Assembly: GCF_003387155.1 (NCBI RefSeq)
Contig: NZ_QUMT01000010.1
Span: forward strand, 1-35,698
DNA length: 35,698 nt
Reading direction: 5' to 3'
Source of the DNA: Roseateles depolymerans
Lineage (GTDB): Bacteria; Pseudomonadota; Gammaproteobacteria; Burkholderiales; Burkholderiaceae_C
The notes beneath the pieces were generated by a model. The model was not told where the DNA came from. It did not search any database and was given only the letters and a program-made list of their open reading frames with translations. The first letter of the stretch is position 1; the number at the start of each line of letters is the position of its first letter. Below are positions 1-9,399 of this stretch, one piece after another. The position numbers and the translations under genes were made by a program.

Positions 1-6
1 TGCAAA

Positions 7-29
7 CGCCCGATGCTGTGCATCGGGCG
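7..29 (-). terminator. GC-rich hairpin, possible terminator at left edge
   Basis: A perfect 9-bp stem (7-15 with 21-29) encloses a 5-nt loop. Read on the minus strand the stem is followed by TTTGCA, a short T run. It could end transcription of the minus-strand PEP-CTERM gene at 318-1007, although it lies about 290 bp beyond that stop. The T run is weak, so this is a tentative call. Confidence 0.35.
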
Positions 30-120
30 CAGTTGGTTGGCTGACGCCGACCTTTACAACCGTCCGGGACTGTCAACGTAGTTCAGGACGGGTCAGCGTT
101 GATGGCTGGAGTACTGCGCT

Positions 121-217
121 GGAAGAAGACAGGGAGGGGGATTCCGCTCCATGTCCCCCGCCCGCTTCGCGGGCTCCTCCTAATACTTCCGCGGAATCCC
201 CCTCCCTGTCTCCTTCC
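121..217. repeat. long nested palindrome (27-bp arms plus inner hairpin)
   Basis: The left arm 121-147 pairs with the right arm 191-217 with a single mismatch (126/212), and the inner 20 bp are perfect. Inside the 43-nt centre a second perfect 6-bp hairpin (160-165 with 169-174, TTC loop) is nested. The structure lies in the gene-free first 317 bases, downstream of the minus-strand PEP-CTERM gene. It could be a bidirectional terminator, a REP/BIME-like dispersed repeat or a MITE remnant. No ORF was recognised in 1-317. Confidence 0.6.
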
Positions 218-317
218 GGATCGAGCAGGGCGAAGAGTTCTTGGCGAAATGGAGGGTCGCTAGGCAGTCGTACGGCCGCCTTCTGGGCCGGATAGGCTCG
301 CGCCTCGCGGCGCTCGC

Positions 318-1007
318 TTAGCTGCGGCGGCGGGCCAGGAAGCCCAGGGCGGCCAGGCCCGCAATCATCATGGCGTAGGTCTGAGGTTCCGGGACCGGGC
401 TGATGGTCGGGTTGTTGCGCGGCACCGCGTTGGCAATGGCGCTCGCAAATTCAACGCGCACCCCGGTGTAGTTGTAGACCGAGTTGGCATCGTCCGTCAC
501 CACGAAACTCAGCGTGTTCACGCCACTGGTGAAGTAGCTGGCGATGCTGCTGAAATTCGTCCAGCCCGTGTAGCCGTTGCCCTCAATCGTCGAGATGGCC
601 TGGCCATTGAGCAACAACACACCACTGTTGTCCGAGGCCCAGCGACCCGTGATCGAGGCCGTGGAAACGTCGTAACCCGTCAGGTCAAAGTTCAGCGACC
701 AGGTCACCACACTGTCCGTCGCCGAGCTGTAGTTGGTCTGCTGGTCACCGCCCAGAATCAGCCACGAAGATGACTCGGTGTTGGCAATCCAGTGCGGGAA
801 CGGATCGGTCGAGCCCGTGCTCACCACGCCATAACCCGTCAGGCCCGAATAGTCACCGCCCGAGACGGTGTAGGTGTAGTTCTTGTCGGTGTCGCCGGCG
901 CTCAAGCCGCTGCCCGTGTTGACCAGACCCCCAATGGTGTCCGCCACCGCCACGCCACCCAGCAAGGTGGCCGCCAGCGCGATAGGGGTGATTGCAAGCA
1001 GCTTCAT
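318..1007 (-). CDS. PEP-CTERM sorting domain-containing protein (229 aa)
   Basis: A secreted protein with an N-terminal signal peptide (about residues 1-22, cleavage near VAVADT) and a C-terminal exosortase recognition tripartite signal: the VPEP motif at residues 205-208, a hydrophobic helix (AMMIAGLAALGFLA) and a basic RRRS tail. The middle is Ser/Thr/Gly/Asn-rich with predicted beta character (e.g. SGRWASDN-like and LLLNGQ segments), as in many exported PEP-CTERM proteins of unknown role. By family knowledge an exosortase (EpsH/XrtA type), not in this window, would cleave after VPEP and hand the protein to the surface or exopolysaccharide matrix. GGGAG lies 4 nt before the ATG. It is monocistronic, with its promoter presumably in 1008-1200. 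Confidence 0.88.
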   Translation of the reverse strand: MKLLAITPIALAATLLGGVAVADTIGGLVNTGSGLSAGDTDKNYTYTVSGGDYSGLTGYGVVSTGSTDPFPHWIANTESSSWLILGGDQQTNYSSATDSVVTWSLNFDLTGYDVSTASITGRWASDNSGVLLLNGQAISTIEGNGYTGWTNFSSIASYFTSGVNTLSFVVTDDANSVYNYTGVRVEFASAIANAVPRNNPTISPVPEPQTYAMMIAGLAALGFLARRRS

Positions 1008-1129
1008 GAGACTCCCGATATTCAGTGTGGTGGCAACGCGGGCCTCGCCCGCCTCCCTCGGTCCTCATGCAAGCAAGTGCCGGGCCCGTTGTCGTGGATC
1101 CGATTCTTCCAAAATGTGTGACTTTATGC

Positions 1130-1147
1130 CCCCCGTGCACACGGGGG
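1130..1147. other. short G/C inverted repeat upstream of PEP-CTERM gene
   Basis: CCCCCGTG (1130-1137) and CACGGGGG (1140-1147) form a perfect 8-bp inverted repeat with a 2-nt centre. It sits about 125 bp before the PEP-CTERM start, on the upstream side. It could be an operator or a terminator stem; no T run follows on either strand. Confidence 0.35.
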
Positions 1148-1180
1148 TCAGGCCTCTTCTTTGGTAACGATGGGGTAACG

Positions 1181-1197
1181 GGCGTTGCCGCAACGCC
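1181..1197. other. 8-bp inverted repeat between queA end and PEP-CTERM gene
   Basis: GGCGTTGC (1181-1188) and GCAACGCC (1190-1197) are perfect inverted arms around one base. The structure lies about 90 nt beyond the queA stop on the minus strand and could be a weak transcription end signal. No T tract follows. The rest of 1008-1286 shows no gene. Confidence 0.3.
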
Positions 1198-1286
1198 GAT
1201 TTGCGGGCGATTGGCGCACCAGCAGGGTGAGCAGGCACGCGCCGCGCCGGTGCCCCGCACCGAATGAGCACGTCCACCGCACGGCG

Positions 1287-2336
1287 TCAGGCGTCGGCGC
1301 GGCGACGGTCCAGGAGCATGGCGTCGCCGTAGCTGAAGAAGCGGTAACGCTGGTCGATGGCGTGGCGGTAGAGGGCCATGATGTGCTCGTAGCCGGCCAG
1401 GGCCGACACCAGCATCATCAACGTGCTCTTGGGCAGGTGGAAGTTGGTGATGAGACGGTCCACCACCTGGAAGTCAAAGCCCGGGGTGATGAAGATGTCA
1501 GTCTCGCGGGCCCCCGCGCGCAGCGCACCGCCCACCGCCGCCGATTCAAGCGCGCGCAAGGTGGTGGTGCCCACTGCCGTGACGCGTCCCCCCTCGGCGC
1601 GGCAGCGCTCAATGGCCGCCACGGTCTCTTCCGGCACCTGGAACCATTCGCTGTGCATCTTGTGGTCGGCCAGGTTGTCCACGCGGACCGGCTGGAAAGT
1701 GCCGGCGCCCACATGCAAGGTCACATGCGCCGTCTGGATGCCGCGGGCCGCCAGTCGTTCCAGCAAGGGCTCGTCAAAGTGCAGCGCCGCGGTCGGGGCA
1801 GCAACAGCGCCCGGCTCTCGCGCAAAAACGGTCTGGTAGCGGCGGACGTCATCCGCCGAGTCGTCATGGGCAATGTAGGGCGGCAGCGGCACGTGGCCGT
1901 GCTGCTCCAGCAGCTCAAAGGGGTCGCCAGACAAGCGCAGGTGGAAGAGGCCGTTGTCCGGGCCGCAGCGCCCCAGGACCTCGGCATCAAAGGCCTCTGC
2001 GAATCTCACCACGGCGCCCGGCTTGGGACTCTTGCTGGCCCGCATGTGCGCCCAGACCTCGTGGGTGCCCGGCAGCACGCGCTCGATCAGCGCCTCCACC
2101 GCACCGCCGCTGGCCTTGGCGCCATAGAGCCGCGCCTTGATGACCCGCGTGTTGTTGAAGACCAGCAGGTCCTTGGGGTCCAGCAGCTCCGGCAGGTCGC
2201 GGAAGATGCGGTCCACCGGCGTGCCGGTGCGCCCATCCAGCAGGCGCGACGCGCTGCGCTGCTCGGCCGGATGCTGGGCAATGAGGTCTTCAGGAAGTGC
2301 GAAATCGAAGTCGCTGACAGTGAAAAGTCGGGACAT
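1287..2336 (-). CDS. queA: S-adenosylmethionine:tRNA ribosyltransferase-isomerase QueA
   Basis: Transfers and isomerises the ribosyl part of S-adenosylmethionine onto 7-aminomethyl-7-deazaguanine in tRNA, giving epoxyqueuosine at wobble position 34 of GUN anticodons (cytosol). The chosen start gives 349 aa beginning [20 protein letters not shown], the classic QueA N-terminus (FDYxLPxxLIAQ). Other family hallmarks are [13 protein letters not shown], the [14 protein letters not shown] block, and [17 protein letters not shown] near the C-terminus. The length matches the usual 340-355 aa. The frame stays open upstream to about 2654, but that part overlaps recG and does not look like QueA. Divergent from recG with 118 bp between the starts. 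Confidence 0.95.
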   Translation of the reverse strand: MSRLFTVSDFDFALPEDLIAQHPAEQRSASRLLDGRTGTPVDRIFRDLPELLDPKDLLVFNNTRVIKARLYGAKASGGAVEALIERVLPGTHEVWAHMRASKSPKPGAVVRFAEAFDAEVLGRCGPDNGLFHLRLSGDPFELLEQHGHVPLPPYIAHDDSADDVRRYQTVFAREPGAVAAPTAALHFDEPLLERLAARGIQTAHVTLHVGAGTFQPVRVDNLADHKMHSEWFQVPEETVAAIERCRAEGGRVTAVGTTTLRALESAAVGGALRAGARETDIFITPGFDFQVVDRLITNFHLPKSTLMMLVSALAGYEHIMALYRHAIDQRYRFFSYGDAMLLDRRRADA

Positions 2337-2378
2337 GGATGACGAGGGCCGGACAGACCCGTGCCGATCAAATGAGAA

Positions 2379-2425
2379 GGCCCGAATTCTCCCATCCCCA
2401 GCATTCTCGACACGACCTTCGGGCC
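2379..2425. promoter_or_regulatory. inverted repeat in queA-recG divergent promoter region
   Basis: GGCCCGAA (2379-2386) and TTCGGGCC (2418-2425) are perfect 8-bp inverted arms 31 nt apart, between the queA start (2336) and the recG start (2455). The placement suggests a shared control site or a leader structure. No convincing -35/-10 pair was identified. Confidence 0.3.
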
Positions 2426-2454
2426 CGCTCAGATCACAGGCAGAATTCCGACCC

Positions 2455-4653
2455 ATGTCCGAGGTCCCGTCCGTGTCGTCCAAAGCCCCGCGCGCGCCCA
2501 AGTCGGCCAACAAGACGGCCACCAAAGCGGCCAGCAAGCGGGCGGGCGCAGTTGCGTCCGGGCCCGAGGCCTCCGCCGCCAGCGCACCGGCCGCCGCCCC
2601 TGCGAAGTCCGCCCCGCAAAAGGCGATGGAACGCATGGGCCTGACCCGGGACATCGACCTGGCCCTGCACCTGCCGCTTCGTTATGAGGACGAGACCCAG
2701 ATCACGCCGCTCGCCGCCGCCCATGACGGCGACACCGTCCAGTGCGAAGGCGAAGTGATCGAGAGCCGCATCGAGATCCGCGGCCGTCGTCAGCTCCTGG
2801 TGAAGCTGCGCGACGACCAAGGCGGTCAGGTGCAACTGCGCTTCCTTCATTTCTATCCGGCCCATCAGAAGACCCTGGCGGTTGGCGCCCGCATCCGCGC
2901 CCGTGGCGAAATCCGCGTTGGCTTCTTCGGGCGGGAGATGGTGCATCCCAGCTTCCGCAAGGTGGACGAGCAGACGCCGCTGGCCACGTCGCTGACCCCC
3001 GTCTACCCCACCAGCGCGCAGCTGCCCCAGGCCTATCTGCGCAAGGCCGTGGCCTCCGCGCTCAAGCGCGCGCCGCTGGACGAGGTGCTGCCGCCGTCCA
3101 TGATTCCCGCCGGCTTGCCGTCCCTGCGAGAGACGCTGCAGTTCCTGCACCATCCGCCGCCCTCGGCCGGCCTGTCGACGCTGGAAGACCACACCCATCC
3201 CGCCTGGCAGCGCCTGAAGTTCGAGGAACTGCTGGCCCAGCAGCTCAGCCAGCAGCAGGCACAGCGCGAACGGGCCCACCTGCGCGCGCCAGTGCTGCGC
3301 GGCAGCAAGGGCGGTCTGCATGAACGGCTGCTCGGCGCCCTGCCCTTCGCCCTGACCGGCGCCCAGCAGCGGGTGACCGAAGAGATCGCCGCCGATCTGG
3401 CCCTGCCCCAGCCCATGCACCGCCTGCTGCAGGGCGACGTGGGCTCCGGCAAGACCGTGGTGGCCGCCATTGCCGCCGCCGTGGCCATGGACGCCGGCTG
3501 GCAATGCGCCTTGATGGCCCCCACCGAGATCCTGGCCGAACAACATTTCCGCAAGCTGATCGGCTGGCTGGAACCGCTGGACGTGGAGGTGGCCTGGATC
3601 ACCGGCAGCGTGAAGGGCAAGGCCCGCCAGAAGATGCTGGACGCCGCCGCCTCCGGCGAAGCCAAGCTGGTGGTGGGCACCCATGCCGTGATCGAGGACA
3701 AGGTGAGCTTCGCCCGCCTGGGCCTGGCCATCATCGATGAGCAGCACCGCTTCGGTGTGGCGCAGCGACTGGCCCTGCGCAAGAAGCTGGCCGACAGCCT
3801 GAACGACGACACGCCCGGCGCCGTGCCGATGGAGCCGCATCTGCTGATGATGAGCGCCACCCCCATCCCGCGCACGCTGGCCATGACCTACTTCGCCGAC
3901 CTGGCCGTGTCCACCATCGACGAGCTGCCGCCCGGGCGCAGCCCAATCGTCACCCGCGTGTTCGCCGACGGCCGTCGCGACGAGGTGATCGAAAAGATCG
4001 CCGCCGCCGTGCAGGACGGTCGGCAGGTGTACTGGGTCTGCCCGCTGATCGAGGAATCCGAGGCGCTGGACCTGAAGAACGCCACCGAAACCCATGAGGA
4101 GCTCAGCGCGGCCCTGCACGGCAAGAGCGTCGGCCTGCTGCACGGACGCATGCCGCCAGCGGAAAAGGCGGCGGTGATGGCGCTCTTCAGCAGCGGCGAG
4201 ATGAGCGTGCTGGTCGCCACCACCGTGATCGAAGTGGGCGTGGACGTGCCCAACGCCAGCCTGATGGTGATCGAACACGCCGAACGCTTCGGGCTGTCCC
4301 AGTTGCATCAGCTGCGCGGACGCGTCGGGCGAGGCTCGGTGGCCAGCGTCTGCGTGCTGCTCTACACCGGGCCGCTGTCCGACACCGGCAAGTCACGCCT
4401 GCGCGCCATGGCCGAGACCACCGACGGTTTCGAGATTGCCCGCCGCGACCTGGACATCCGCGGACCCGGCGAGTTCATGGGCGCCCGGCAAAGCGGCGCA
4501 CAACTGCTGCGCTTTGCCGACCTGCAGGAAGACGCGCCGCTGCTCAGCGCCGCCCGCGCCCTGGCACCGCGGCTGCTGGACGACTATCCGCAGGCCGCGC
4601 TGCGTCAGGTCGAGCGCTGGCTGGGGCACAAGACGGAATACCTCAAGGCCTGA
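2455..4653 (+). CDS. recG: ATP-dependent DNA helicase RecG
   Basis: Branch-migrating SF2 helicase that reverses stalled forks and processes Holliday junctions and D-loops. With the ATG at 2455 the product is 732 aa (E. coli RecG is 693). Residues 1 to about 57 are an Ala/Lys/Pro/Ser-rich, probably disordered extension. The wedge/OB part follows from [10 protein letters not shown]. Walker A is GDVGSGKT (327-334) and the DEAH-box equivalent is DEQH (428-431). The second helicase lobe has [26 protein letters not shown] and QLRGRVGRG. The C-terminal RecG-specific part ([19 protein letters not shown]) is intact. An in-frame ATG at 2629 would remove the basic extension, so the true start is not certain. 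Convergent with panC, 25 bp between stops. Confidence 0.95.
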   Translation: MSEVPSVSSKAPRAPKSANKTATKAASKRAGAVASGPEASAASAPAAAPAKSAPQKAMERMGLTRDIDLALHLPLRYEDETQITPLAAAHDGDTVQCEGEVIESRIEIRGRRQLLVKLRDDQGGQVQLRFLHFYPAHQKTLAVGARIRARGEIRVGFFGREMVHPSFRKVDEQTPLATSLTPVYPTSAQLPQAYLRKAVASALKRAPLDEVLPPSMIPAGLPSLRETLQFLHHPPPSAGLSTLEDHTHPAWQRLKFEELLAQQLSQQQAQRERAHLRAPVLRGSKGGLHERLLGALPFALTGAQQRVTEEIAADLALPQPMHRLLQGDVGSGKTVVAAIAAAVAMDAGWQCALMAPTEILAEQHFRKLIGWLEPLDVEVAWITGSVKGKARQKMLDAAASGEAKLVVGTHAVIEDKVSFARLGLAIIDEQHRFGVAQRLALRKKLADSLNDDTPGAVPMEPHLLMMSATPIPRTLAMTYFADLAVSTIDELPPGRSPIVTRVFADGRRDEVIEKIAAAVQDGRQVYWVCPLIEESEALDLKNATETHEELSAALHGKSVGLLHGRMPPAEKAAVMALFSSGEMSVLVATTVIEVGVDVPNASLMVIEHAERFGLSQLHQLRGRVGRGSVASVCVLLYTGPLSDTGKSRLRAMAETTDGFEIARRDLDIRGPGEFMGARQSGAQLLRFADLQEDAPLLSAARALAPRLLDDYPQAALRQVERWLGHKTEYLKA

Positions 4654-4678
4654 TCCAGGCCCGGACGTCAGGAGCCGC

Positions 4679-5512
4679 TCAAGCTTCCAGGTTGTCGATC
4701 AGGCGCGTCTGGCCCAGCTTGGCCGCGCCCAGCGCAACGATCGGCTGCCCGTCCTGCGGTGCCCCCAGATCATGCTGGCGGCGCAGCGTCATGTAGTCCG
4801 GCAACCATCCCGCATCACGCATCGTCTGCATCGCATCGGCCTCCAGGCGGGCCACGTCGCGAGCGCCGTCGCGCCAGGCCGTCAGCAGCCCCCGCAGCGT
4901 CTGCGACAGCAGCAGTGCGCGCTGCTTCTCGTCATCGGTGAGGTAGCCATTGCGGCTGGACAGGGCCAGGCCCGTGTCGCTGCGGCGGGTCTCGCCGGCC
5001 AGGATCCGGATCGGCAGCGCCATCTGGTCCACCATGCGGCGCAGGACCATCAGCTGCTGATAGTCCTTCTTGCCGAAGACGGCCACATCCGGCTGCACGA
5101 TGTTGAAGAGCTTGTGCACCACCGTGCACACCCCCACGAAGAAGCCGGGACGGAAGTGCCCCTCCAGGATGTCGGCCAGCTCCGTCGGCGGATGCACCTT
5201 GTAGCCCTGCGGCTCGGGGTACATGGTCTTCTCGTCCGGCGCAAAAACCAGGTCGCAGCCCACGCCCGCCAGCAGCTCGGCATCCCGCTGCAAGGTGCGC
5301 GGATACCGGTCGAAGTCCTCATGCGGCGCAAACTGCAGCCGGTTGACAAAGACCGAGGCCACGATGCGGCCGGTCGGTCCCACTGCCTCACGGGCCTGCG
5401 TCACCAGCGCCAGATGGCCCTCGTGCAGGTTGCCCATGGTGGGCACGAAGGCCACGGGCGCGTCGCCCTGCAGCGCGGCCCGCAGGCCGCTGATGTCGTG
5501 ATGGATCTGCAT
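4679..5512 (-). CDS. panC: pantothenate synthetase (pantoate--beta-alanine ligase)
   Basis: Joins pantoate and beta-alanine with ATP to make pantothenate, the last step of vitamin B5 synthesis. The 277-aa protein has the nucleotidyl-transferase HIGH-type motif MGNLHEGH (residues 26-33), the [18 protein letters not shown] substrate-binding block, [10 protein letters not shown], and the KMSKS-equivalent segment SSRNGYL. Length is typical. It follows panB with only 4 bp between the panB stop and the panC start, so the two are almost certainly one transcript making pantoate and then pantothenate. Confidence 0.95.
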   Translation of the reverse strand: MQIHHDISGLRAALQGDAPVAFVPTMGNLHEGHLALVTQAREAVGPTGRIVASVFVNRLQFAPHEDFDRYPRTLQRDAELLAGVGCDLVFAPDEKTMYPEPQGYKVHPPTELADILEGHFRPGFFVGVCTVVHKLFNIVQPDVAVFGKKDYQQLMVLRRMVDQMALPIRILAGETRRSDTGLALSSRNGYLTDDEKQRALLLSQTLRGLLTAWRDGARDVARLEADAMQTMRDAGWLPDYMTLRRQHDLGAPQDGQPIVALGAAKLGQTRLIDNLEA

Positions 5513-5516
5513 GGCG

Positions 5517-6323
5517 TCAGTAGGTGTGTTCGGGCGCGGGGAAGGCCCCGGACTTCACGTCGGCGACATAGCGTCCCACCGCATCCTGGATGGAGGTCGC
5601 GCCCTGCATGAAGTTGCGGACGAAACGCGGCCGGCGGCCCGGGGTGACATCCAGCATGTCATGCAGCACCAGCACCTGGCCCGAGCAGTCCGCGCCGGCC
5701 CCGATGCCGATCACCGGGATGCCCAGGCTGCGGGTCAGCTCGCCCGCCAGCGCCGCCGGCACCATTTCCAGCACCAGCATCTGCGCCCCCGCCTGCACCA
5801 GTTCGCGGGCATGGGCCTTGAGCTGGGCGGCGCCCTGCTCGTCCCGGCCTTGCACCTTGAAGCCGCTCAGCGCCGTGACCGTCTGCGGTGTCAGCCCCAG
5901 GTGCGCGCACACCGGAATGCCGCGCTCGGTGAGGAAACGCACCGTCTCGGTGGTCCAGCCGCCGCCCTCGAGCTTGACCATGTGCGCGCCGGCCTGGGCC
6001 AGCTGCATGGCGCTGCGCCACGCGTCCTGCGGGGACGTGTGGTAGGTGCCGAAGGGCAGGTCCGCCACGATCCAGGCATGCCGACGCGCCCGCGCCACAC
6101 ACCGGGTGTGATAGACCATGTCCTCCAGACGCACCGGCACGGTGGTCTCCTGCCCCTGCAGCACATTGCCCAGCGAATCGCCGATGAGCAGCGCATCCAC
6201 GCCGGCCGTGTCCAGCAGGTGGGCGAAGGCCGCGTCATAGCAGGTGAGCATGGCGATCTTGTCGCCCGCGGCATGCATATCCAGCAGGCGCTGGAGGGTG
6301 ATGGGTTTTCTGTCTGTGGTCAT
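5517..6323 (-). CDS. panB: 3-methyl-2-oxobutanoate hydroxymethyltransferase
   Basis: Transfers a hydroxymethyl group from 5,10-methylenetetrahydrofolate to alpha-ketoisovalerate, giving ketopantoate (pantothenate pathway). The chosen start [20 protein letters not shown] gives 268 aa, the family length. Recognisable blocks are [50 protein letters not shown] and [18 protein letters not shown] (metal and substrate binding). GGGGAG lies 4 nt before the ATG. The frame is open another 29 codons upstream, but that part overlaps the oxyR 5' end and is not conserved-looking. First gene of panB-panC, divergent from oxyR (85 bp). Confidence 0.95.
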   Translation of the reverse strand: MTTDRKPITLQRLLDMHAAGDKIAMLTCYDAAFAHLLDTAGVDALLIGDSLGNVLQGQETTVPVRLEDMVYHTRCVARARRHAWIVADLPFGTYHTSPQDAWRSAMQLAQAGAHMVKLEGGGWTTETVRFLTERGIPVCAHLGLTPQTVTALSGFKVQGRDEQGAAQLKAHARELVQAGAQMLVLEMVPAALAGELTRSLGIPVIGIGAGADCSGQVLVLHDMLDVTPGRRPRFVRNFMQGATSIQDAVGRYVADVKSGAFPAPEHTY

Positions 6324-6408
6324 GCGTCTCCCCGGGTGTTGTCCCATGGGTGGGGCGGCAGTGTACCGGGCGCGCCCAGAATGCCTGCTTTCTGAGGACA
6401 ATGGCGAC

Positions 6409-7329
6409 ATGACCCTGACCGAACTGCGCTACATCGTTGCCGTTGCCCGTGAACGCCATTTCGGCCGCGCCGCCGAGGCGTGCTTCGTCTCCCAGCCCAC
6501 CTTGTCCGTGGCCATCAAGAAGCTGGAAGAGGAACTGGACGTCAAGATCTTCGAACGCGGCGCCAATGAAGTGACCATGACCCCGCTGGGCGAGGACATC
6601 GTCCGCCAGGCCCAGTCGGTGATCGAGCAGGCCAGCGCCATCAAGGACATCGCCAAGCGCGGCAAGGATCCGCTGGACGGCCCGCTGCGCCTGGGCATCA
6701 TCTACACCATCGGGCCCTACCTGCTGCCGGAGCTGGTGAAGCATTGCATCGAGCTCTACCCGCGCATGCCGCTGATGCTGCAGGAGAACTTCACCACCAA
6801 GCTGCTGGACATGCTGCGCACCGGTGAGCTGGACTGCGCCATCATGGCCGAGCCCTTCCCGGACGCCGGCCTGGCCCTGGCCCCGCTCTATGACGAGCCG
6901 TTTGTGGTGGCCGTGCCCGCCTCCCATGCGCTGGCCAAGCGCGAGCGCATCTCGGCGGAAGAGCTGAAGGCAGAAACCATGTTGCTGCTGGGCAACGGCC
7001 ACTGCTTCCGGGACCATGTCCTGGAGGTCTGCCCCGAGTTCGCCCGCTTCTCCACCGACGCCGAAGGCATCCGCAAGAGCTTCGAGGGCAGCTCGCTGGA
7101 GACGATCAAGCACATGGTCGCCTCCGGCATGGGCGTGACGGTGGTGCCCGCCCTGAGCGTGCCGGCCCAGGTGCCGGACCATCTGCGCTACATCCCCTTC
7201 GAAGCCCCCGCCCCCACCCGCCGCGTGGTGCTGGCCTGGCGCCGCACCTTCACCCGCTACGAGGCGGTGGCGGCTCTGCGCAATGCGGTCTACGCCTGCA
7301 AGCTGGACCGGGTCACCTTGCTGTCCTGA
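6409..7329 (+). CDS. oxyR: hydrogen-peroxide sensor and transcriptional regulator OxyR
   Basis: LysR-family regulator, 306 aa. The N-terminal winged HTH (about residues 1-60, [20 protein letters not shown]) binds DNA and the rest is the peroxide-sensing domain. Cys199 and Cys208 ([12 protein letters not shown]) fall at the same numbers as the redox pair of E. coli OxyR, which by family knowledge forms the activating disulfide. The neighbours katA and dps are classic OxyR targets. The ATG at 6409 has TGAGGA 10 nt upstream. A minimal reading frame ATG-GCG-ACA-TGA (6401-6412) overlaps the start, its stop sharing the ATGA with oxyR. A CAGAAT hexamer at 6377-6382 is a possible -10. Confidence 0.95.
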   Translation: MTLTELRYIVAVARERHFGRAAEACFVSQPTLSVAIKKLEEELDVKIFERGANEVTMTPLGEDIVRQAQSVIEQASAIKDIAKRGKDPLDGPLRLGIIYTIGPYLLPELVKHCIELYPRMPLMLQENFTTKLLDMLRTGELDCAIMAEPFPDAGLALAPLYDEPFVVAVPASHALAKRERISAEELKAETMLLLGNGHCFRDHVLEVCPEFARFSTDAEGIRKSFEGSSLETIKHMVASGMGVTVVPALSVPAQVPDHLRYIPFEAPAPTRRVVLAWRRTFTRYEAVAALRNAVYACKLDRVTLLS

Positions 7330-7354
7330 AGCCCCGCACGCACTCGCACGTTGG

Positions 7355-7379
7355 CGTTCGCAAGCTAACGTTTGCAAGC
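7355..7379. repeat. tandem imperfect 11-bp direct repeat
   Basis: CGTTCGCAAGC (7355-7365) and CGTTTGCAAGC (7369-7379) differ at one base and are 3 bp apart. They lie 25 bp after the oxyR stop in the oxyR-katA gap (7330-7634). The spacing is short for two protein sites on one DNA face. Function unknown. Confidence 0.35.
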
Positions 7380-7472
7380 GCCGGCGCGTGGGCGTCCGCA
7401 TCACCGCGCATGACCCGCCGGGGAGACCGCCAGGGCCTCCATCCGGCCCCTCTCCCCTCTTCCGTTTGGGGA

Positions 7473-7538
7473 ATCGATTTTTTCTATCGCCGCTCTTAAG
7501 CTATTTGCGTTGATCTATCGGCTGGCGGTTTTTACAGT
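7473..7538 (+). promoter_or_regulatory. katA promoter with OxyR-like half sites
   Basis: A -35-like TTGATC (7510-7515), a 17-bp spacer and a -10-like TACAGT (7533-7538) give a good sigma-70 promoter about 97 bp before the katA ATG. Immediately upstream is an unusually AT-rich patch. It holds ATCG-N7-CTAT (7473-7487), close to one ATAG-N7-CTAT OxyR half, and two more CTAT tetramers at 7501 and 7515. The full four-element OxyR consensus is not matched. Position upstream of and overlapping the -35 is what an OxyR-activated promoter would show. The rest of 7330-7634 has no gene. Confidence 0.5.
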
Positions 7539-7634
7539 TCTCCTCACGTCGCAACGCGACACCGATTCCGAGGTCCGCCAGCTTCCCGCCCCGGGCCTGG
7601 CCCGGACCTCAACGCTTCCGAGGAGTAGCTTCAA

Positions 7635-9128
7635 ATGAGTGGCAAACCTACCGCTTCCGCCCATCCCGCCCAGTGCCCGGTGATGACCACCACCGCCGGT
7701 GCCCCGATCGCCGACAACCAGAATTCGCTGACCGCCGGCCCCCGCGGCCCGGTGCTGATGCAGGACTACCAGTTGCTGGAAAAGCTGGCCCACCAGAACC
7801 GCGAGCGGATTCCGGAGCGAGTGGTGCATGCCAAGGGCTGGGGCGCCTTCGGCACCCTGACCGTCACCCACGACATCAGCCGCTTCACCCGCGCCAAGCT
7901 GTTCGGCGAGGTGGGCAAGAGCACCCCGATGCTGGCCCGTTTCTCCACCGTGGCCGGTGAACTGGGCGCCGCCGATGCCGAACGCGATGTGCGCGGCTTC
8001 GCCCTGAAGTTCTACACCGAAGAAGGCAACTGGGACCTAGTGGGCAACAACACCCCGGTGTTCTTCATCCGCGACCCCCTGAAATTCCCCGACTTCATCC
8101 GCACCCAGAAGCGTCATCCGGTCAGCCATCTGCGCTCGGCCACCGCCGCCTGGGACTTCTGGAGCCTGTCCCCTGAAAGCCTGCACCAGGTCACCATCCT
8201 GATGAGCGACCGCGGCATTCCGGTCAGCCCGCGCTTCATGAACGGCTACGGCTCCCACACCTACAGCTTCTGGAACCGCGACGGCGAGCGTTTCTGGGTG
8301 AAGTTCCACTTCAAGACGCAGCAAGGCCACCGCACCATGAGCAATGCGGATGCGGCCCAGGTGATCGGCCAGACCCGGGAGAGCTATCAGGAAGACCTGT
8401 TCGGTTCCATCCAGGCGGGCGAGTACCCGCGCTGGACGATGTTCGTGCAGGTCATGCCTGAGCTGGACGCCGACAAGACGCCCTACAACCCCTTCGACCT
8501 GACCAAGGTGTGGCCGCACCAGGACTACCCGCTGATCGAGGTGGGCGTGCTGGAGCTCAACCGCAATGCGGACAACTACTTCGAGGAGATCGAGCAGGCC
8601 GCGTTCTCGCCCAGCAACATCGTGCCCGGCATCGGTTTCAGCCCGGACCGGGTGCTGCAGGCGCGCATCTTCGCCTACGCCGATGCGCACCGCTACCGCC
8701 TGGGCACGCACTACGAAGCCCTGCCGGTGAACGCGCCCAAGTGCCCGGTCCATCACTATCACAAGGACGGGTCGATGAAGTTCTTCCGCACCCCGACGGG
8801 CCATGCCGACGCCTACTACGAACCCAACAGCTTCGGCGGCGCCACGCAGGACCCGTCGGTGGCCGAGCCGCCGCTGCGGCTGCAGGGCGACGCGGCCCGC
8901 TACAACCATCGGGACGGCAATGACGACTACAGCCAGCCCGGCGCGCTGTTCCGCATCCTCGGCGCGGAGCAGCAGCAACGACTGGGACGCAATATTGCCG
9001 CGTCGATGAAAGGCGTGCCGGCGTTCATCATCGACCGCCAGCTGGCCCACTTCGACAAGGCGGATCCCGACTACGGCCGCGTGGTGCGCACCGCACTGAG
9101 CGAACTGGACATCGAGTTCACCGCCTGA
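7635..9128 (+). CDS. katA: monofunctional haem catalase KatA
   Basis: Disproportionates hydrogen peroxide to water and oxygen in the cytosol (497 aa, small-subunit clade). The distal haem residues are His65 ([12 protein letters not shown]) and Asn138 ([14 protein letters not shown]). The proximal ligand is Tyr348 in RIFAY (R344, F346, Y348). The NADPH-binding/wrapping region and C-terminus are complete, with no flavodoxin-like extension as in large-subunit catalases. GAGGAG (7620-7625) lies 9 nt before the ATG. Genes for OxyR upstream and Dps downstream make a peroxide-stress block, and regulation by OxyR is the expected mode. Confidence 0.96.
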   Translation: MSGKPTASAHPAQCPVMTTTAGAPIADNQNSLTAGPRGPVLMQDYQLLEKLAHQNRERIPERVVHAKGWGAFGTLTVTHDISRFTRAKLFGEVGKSTPMLARFSTVAGELGAADAERDVRGFALKFYTEEGNWDLVGNNTPVFFIRDPLKFPDFIRTQKRHPVSHLRSATAAWDFWSLSPESLHQVTILMSDRGIPVSPRFMNGYGSHTYSFWNRDGERFWVKFHFKTQQGHRTMSNADAAQVIGQTRESYQEDLFGSIQAGEYPRWTMFVQVMPELDADKTPYNPFDLTKVWPHQDYPLIEVGVLELNRNADNYFEEIEQAAFSPSNIVPGIGFSPDRVLQARIFAYADAHRYRLGTHYEALPVNAPKCPVHHYHKDGSMKFFRTPTGHADAYYEPNSFGGATQDPSVAEPPLRLQGDAARYNHRDGNDDYSQPGALFRILGAEQQQRLGRNIAASMKGVPAFIIDRQLAHFDKADPDYGRVVRTALSELDIEFTA

Positions 9129-9143
9129 CGGTCGCAGGACCGT
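9128..9143 (+). terminator. small hairpin at the katA stop codon
   Basis: ACGGTC (9128-9133) and GACCGT (9138-9143) form a perfect 6-bp stem with a 4-nt loop, starting on the last base of the katA stop codon and followed by TTCT. It could be a weak terminator or a transcript-end stabiliser. The next genes (9198, 9400) read the same way, so it may be an attenuating element. Confidence 0.3.
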
Positions 9144-9197
9144 TCTGGATCACGGCGGGCGCTGCGGCGCTCGCTCCCCACCCACCAGGAGCCTCTC

Positions 9198-9305
9198 ATG
9201 AACATCAAACCCGGACGCCAACTCCTCGGACTGGTCATCGTGGCCGTCGGCGCAGCGCTCAACGCCCAGATGCTGGTGGACTGGATGCGCCACGGCACGG
9301 TCTGA
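9198..9305 (+). CDS. small single-pass membrane peptide (35 aa), unknown
   Basis: A 35-codon frame from ATG 9198 to TGA 9303-9305 in the katA-dps gap. AGGAG (9187-9191) sits 6 nt before the ATG. The product has a polar start (MNIKPGRQ), a hydrophobic stretch [18 protein letters not shown] long enough to cross the membrane, and a charged end (VDWMRHGTV). I do not recognise the family. Good ribosome-binding site, proper topology and position between two peroxide-stress genes support it as real. Codon use matches the high-GC neighbours. Confidence 0.55.
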   Translation: MNIKPGRQLLGLVIVAVGAALNAQMLVDWMRHGTV

Positions 9306-9399
9306 CGTGCGACCTCCGGATCGGGTAGGCTGTCCACCCTGTCCGGGTCGCCACTCAAGGGTCACCCGTTCTTCACCGACATTCCAGAGGAGTCCGCAG

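Noticed and set aside
2337-2654. 106-codon N-terminal extension of queA
   Set aside because: The extension lies over recG and its promoter, and the QueA N-terminus clearly begins at 2336.
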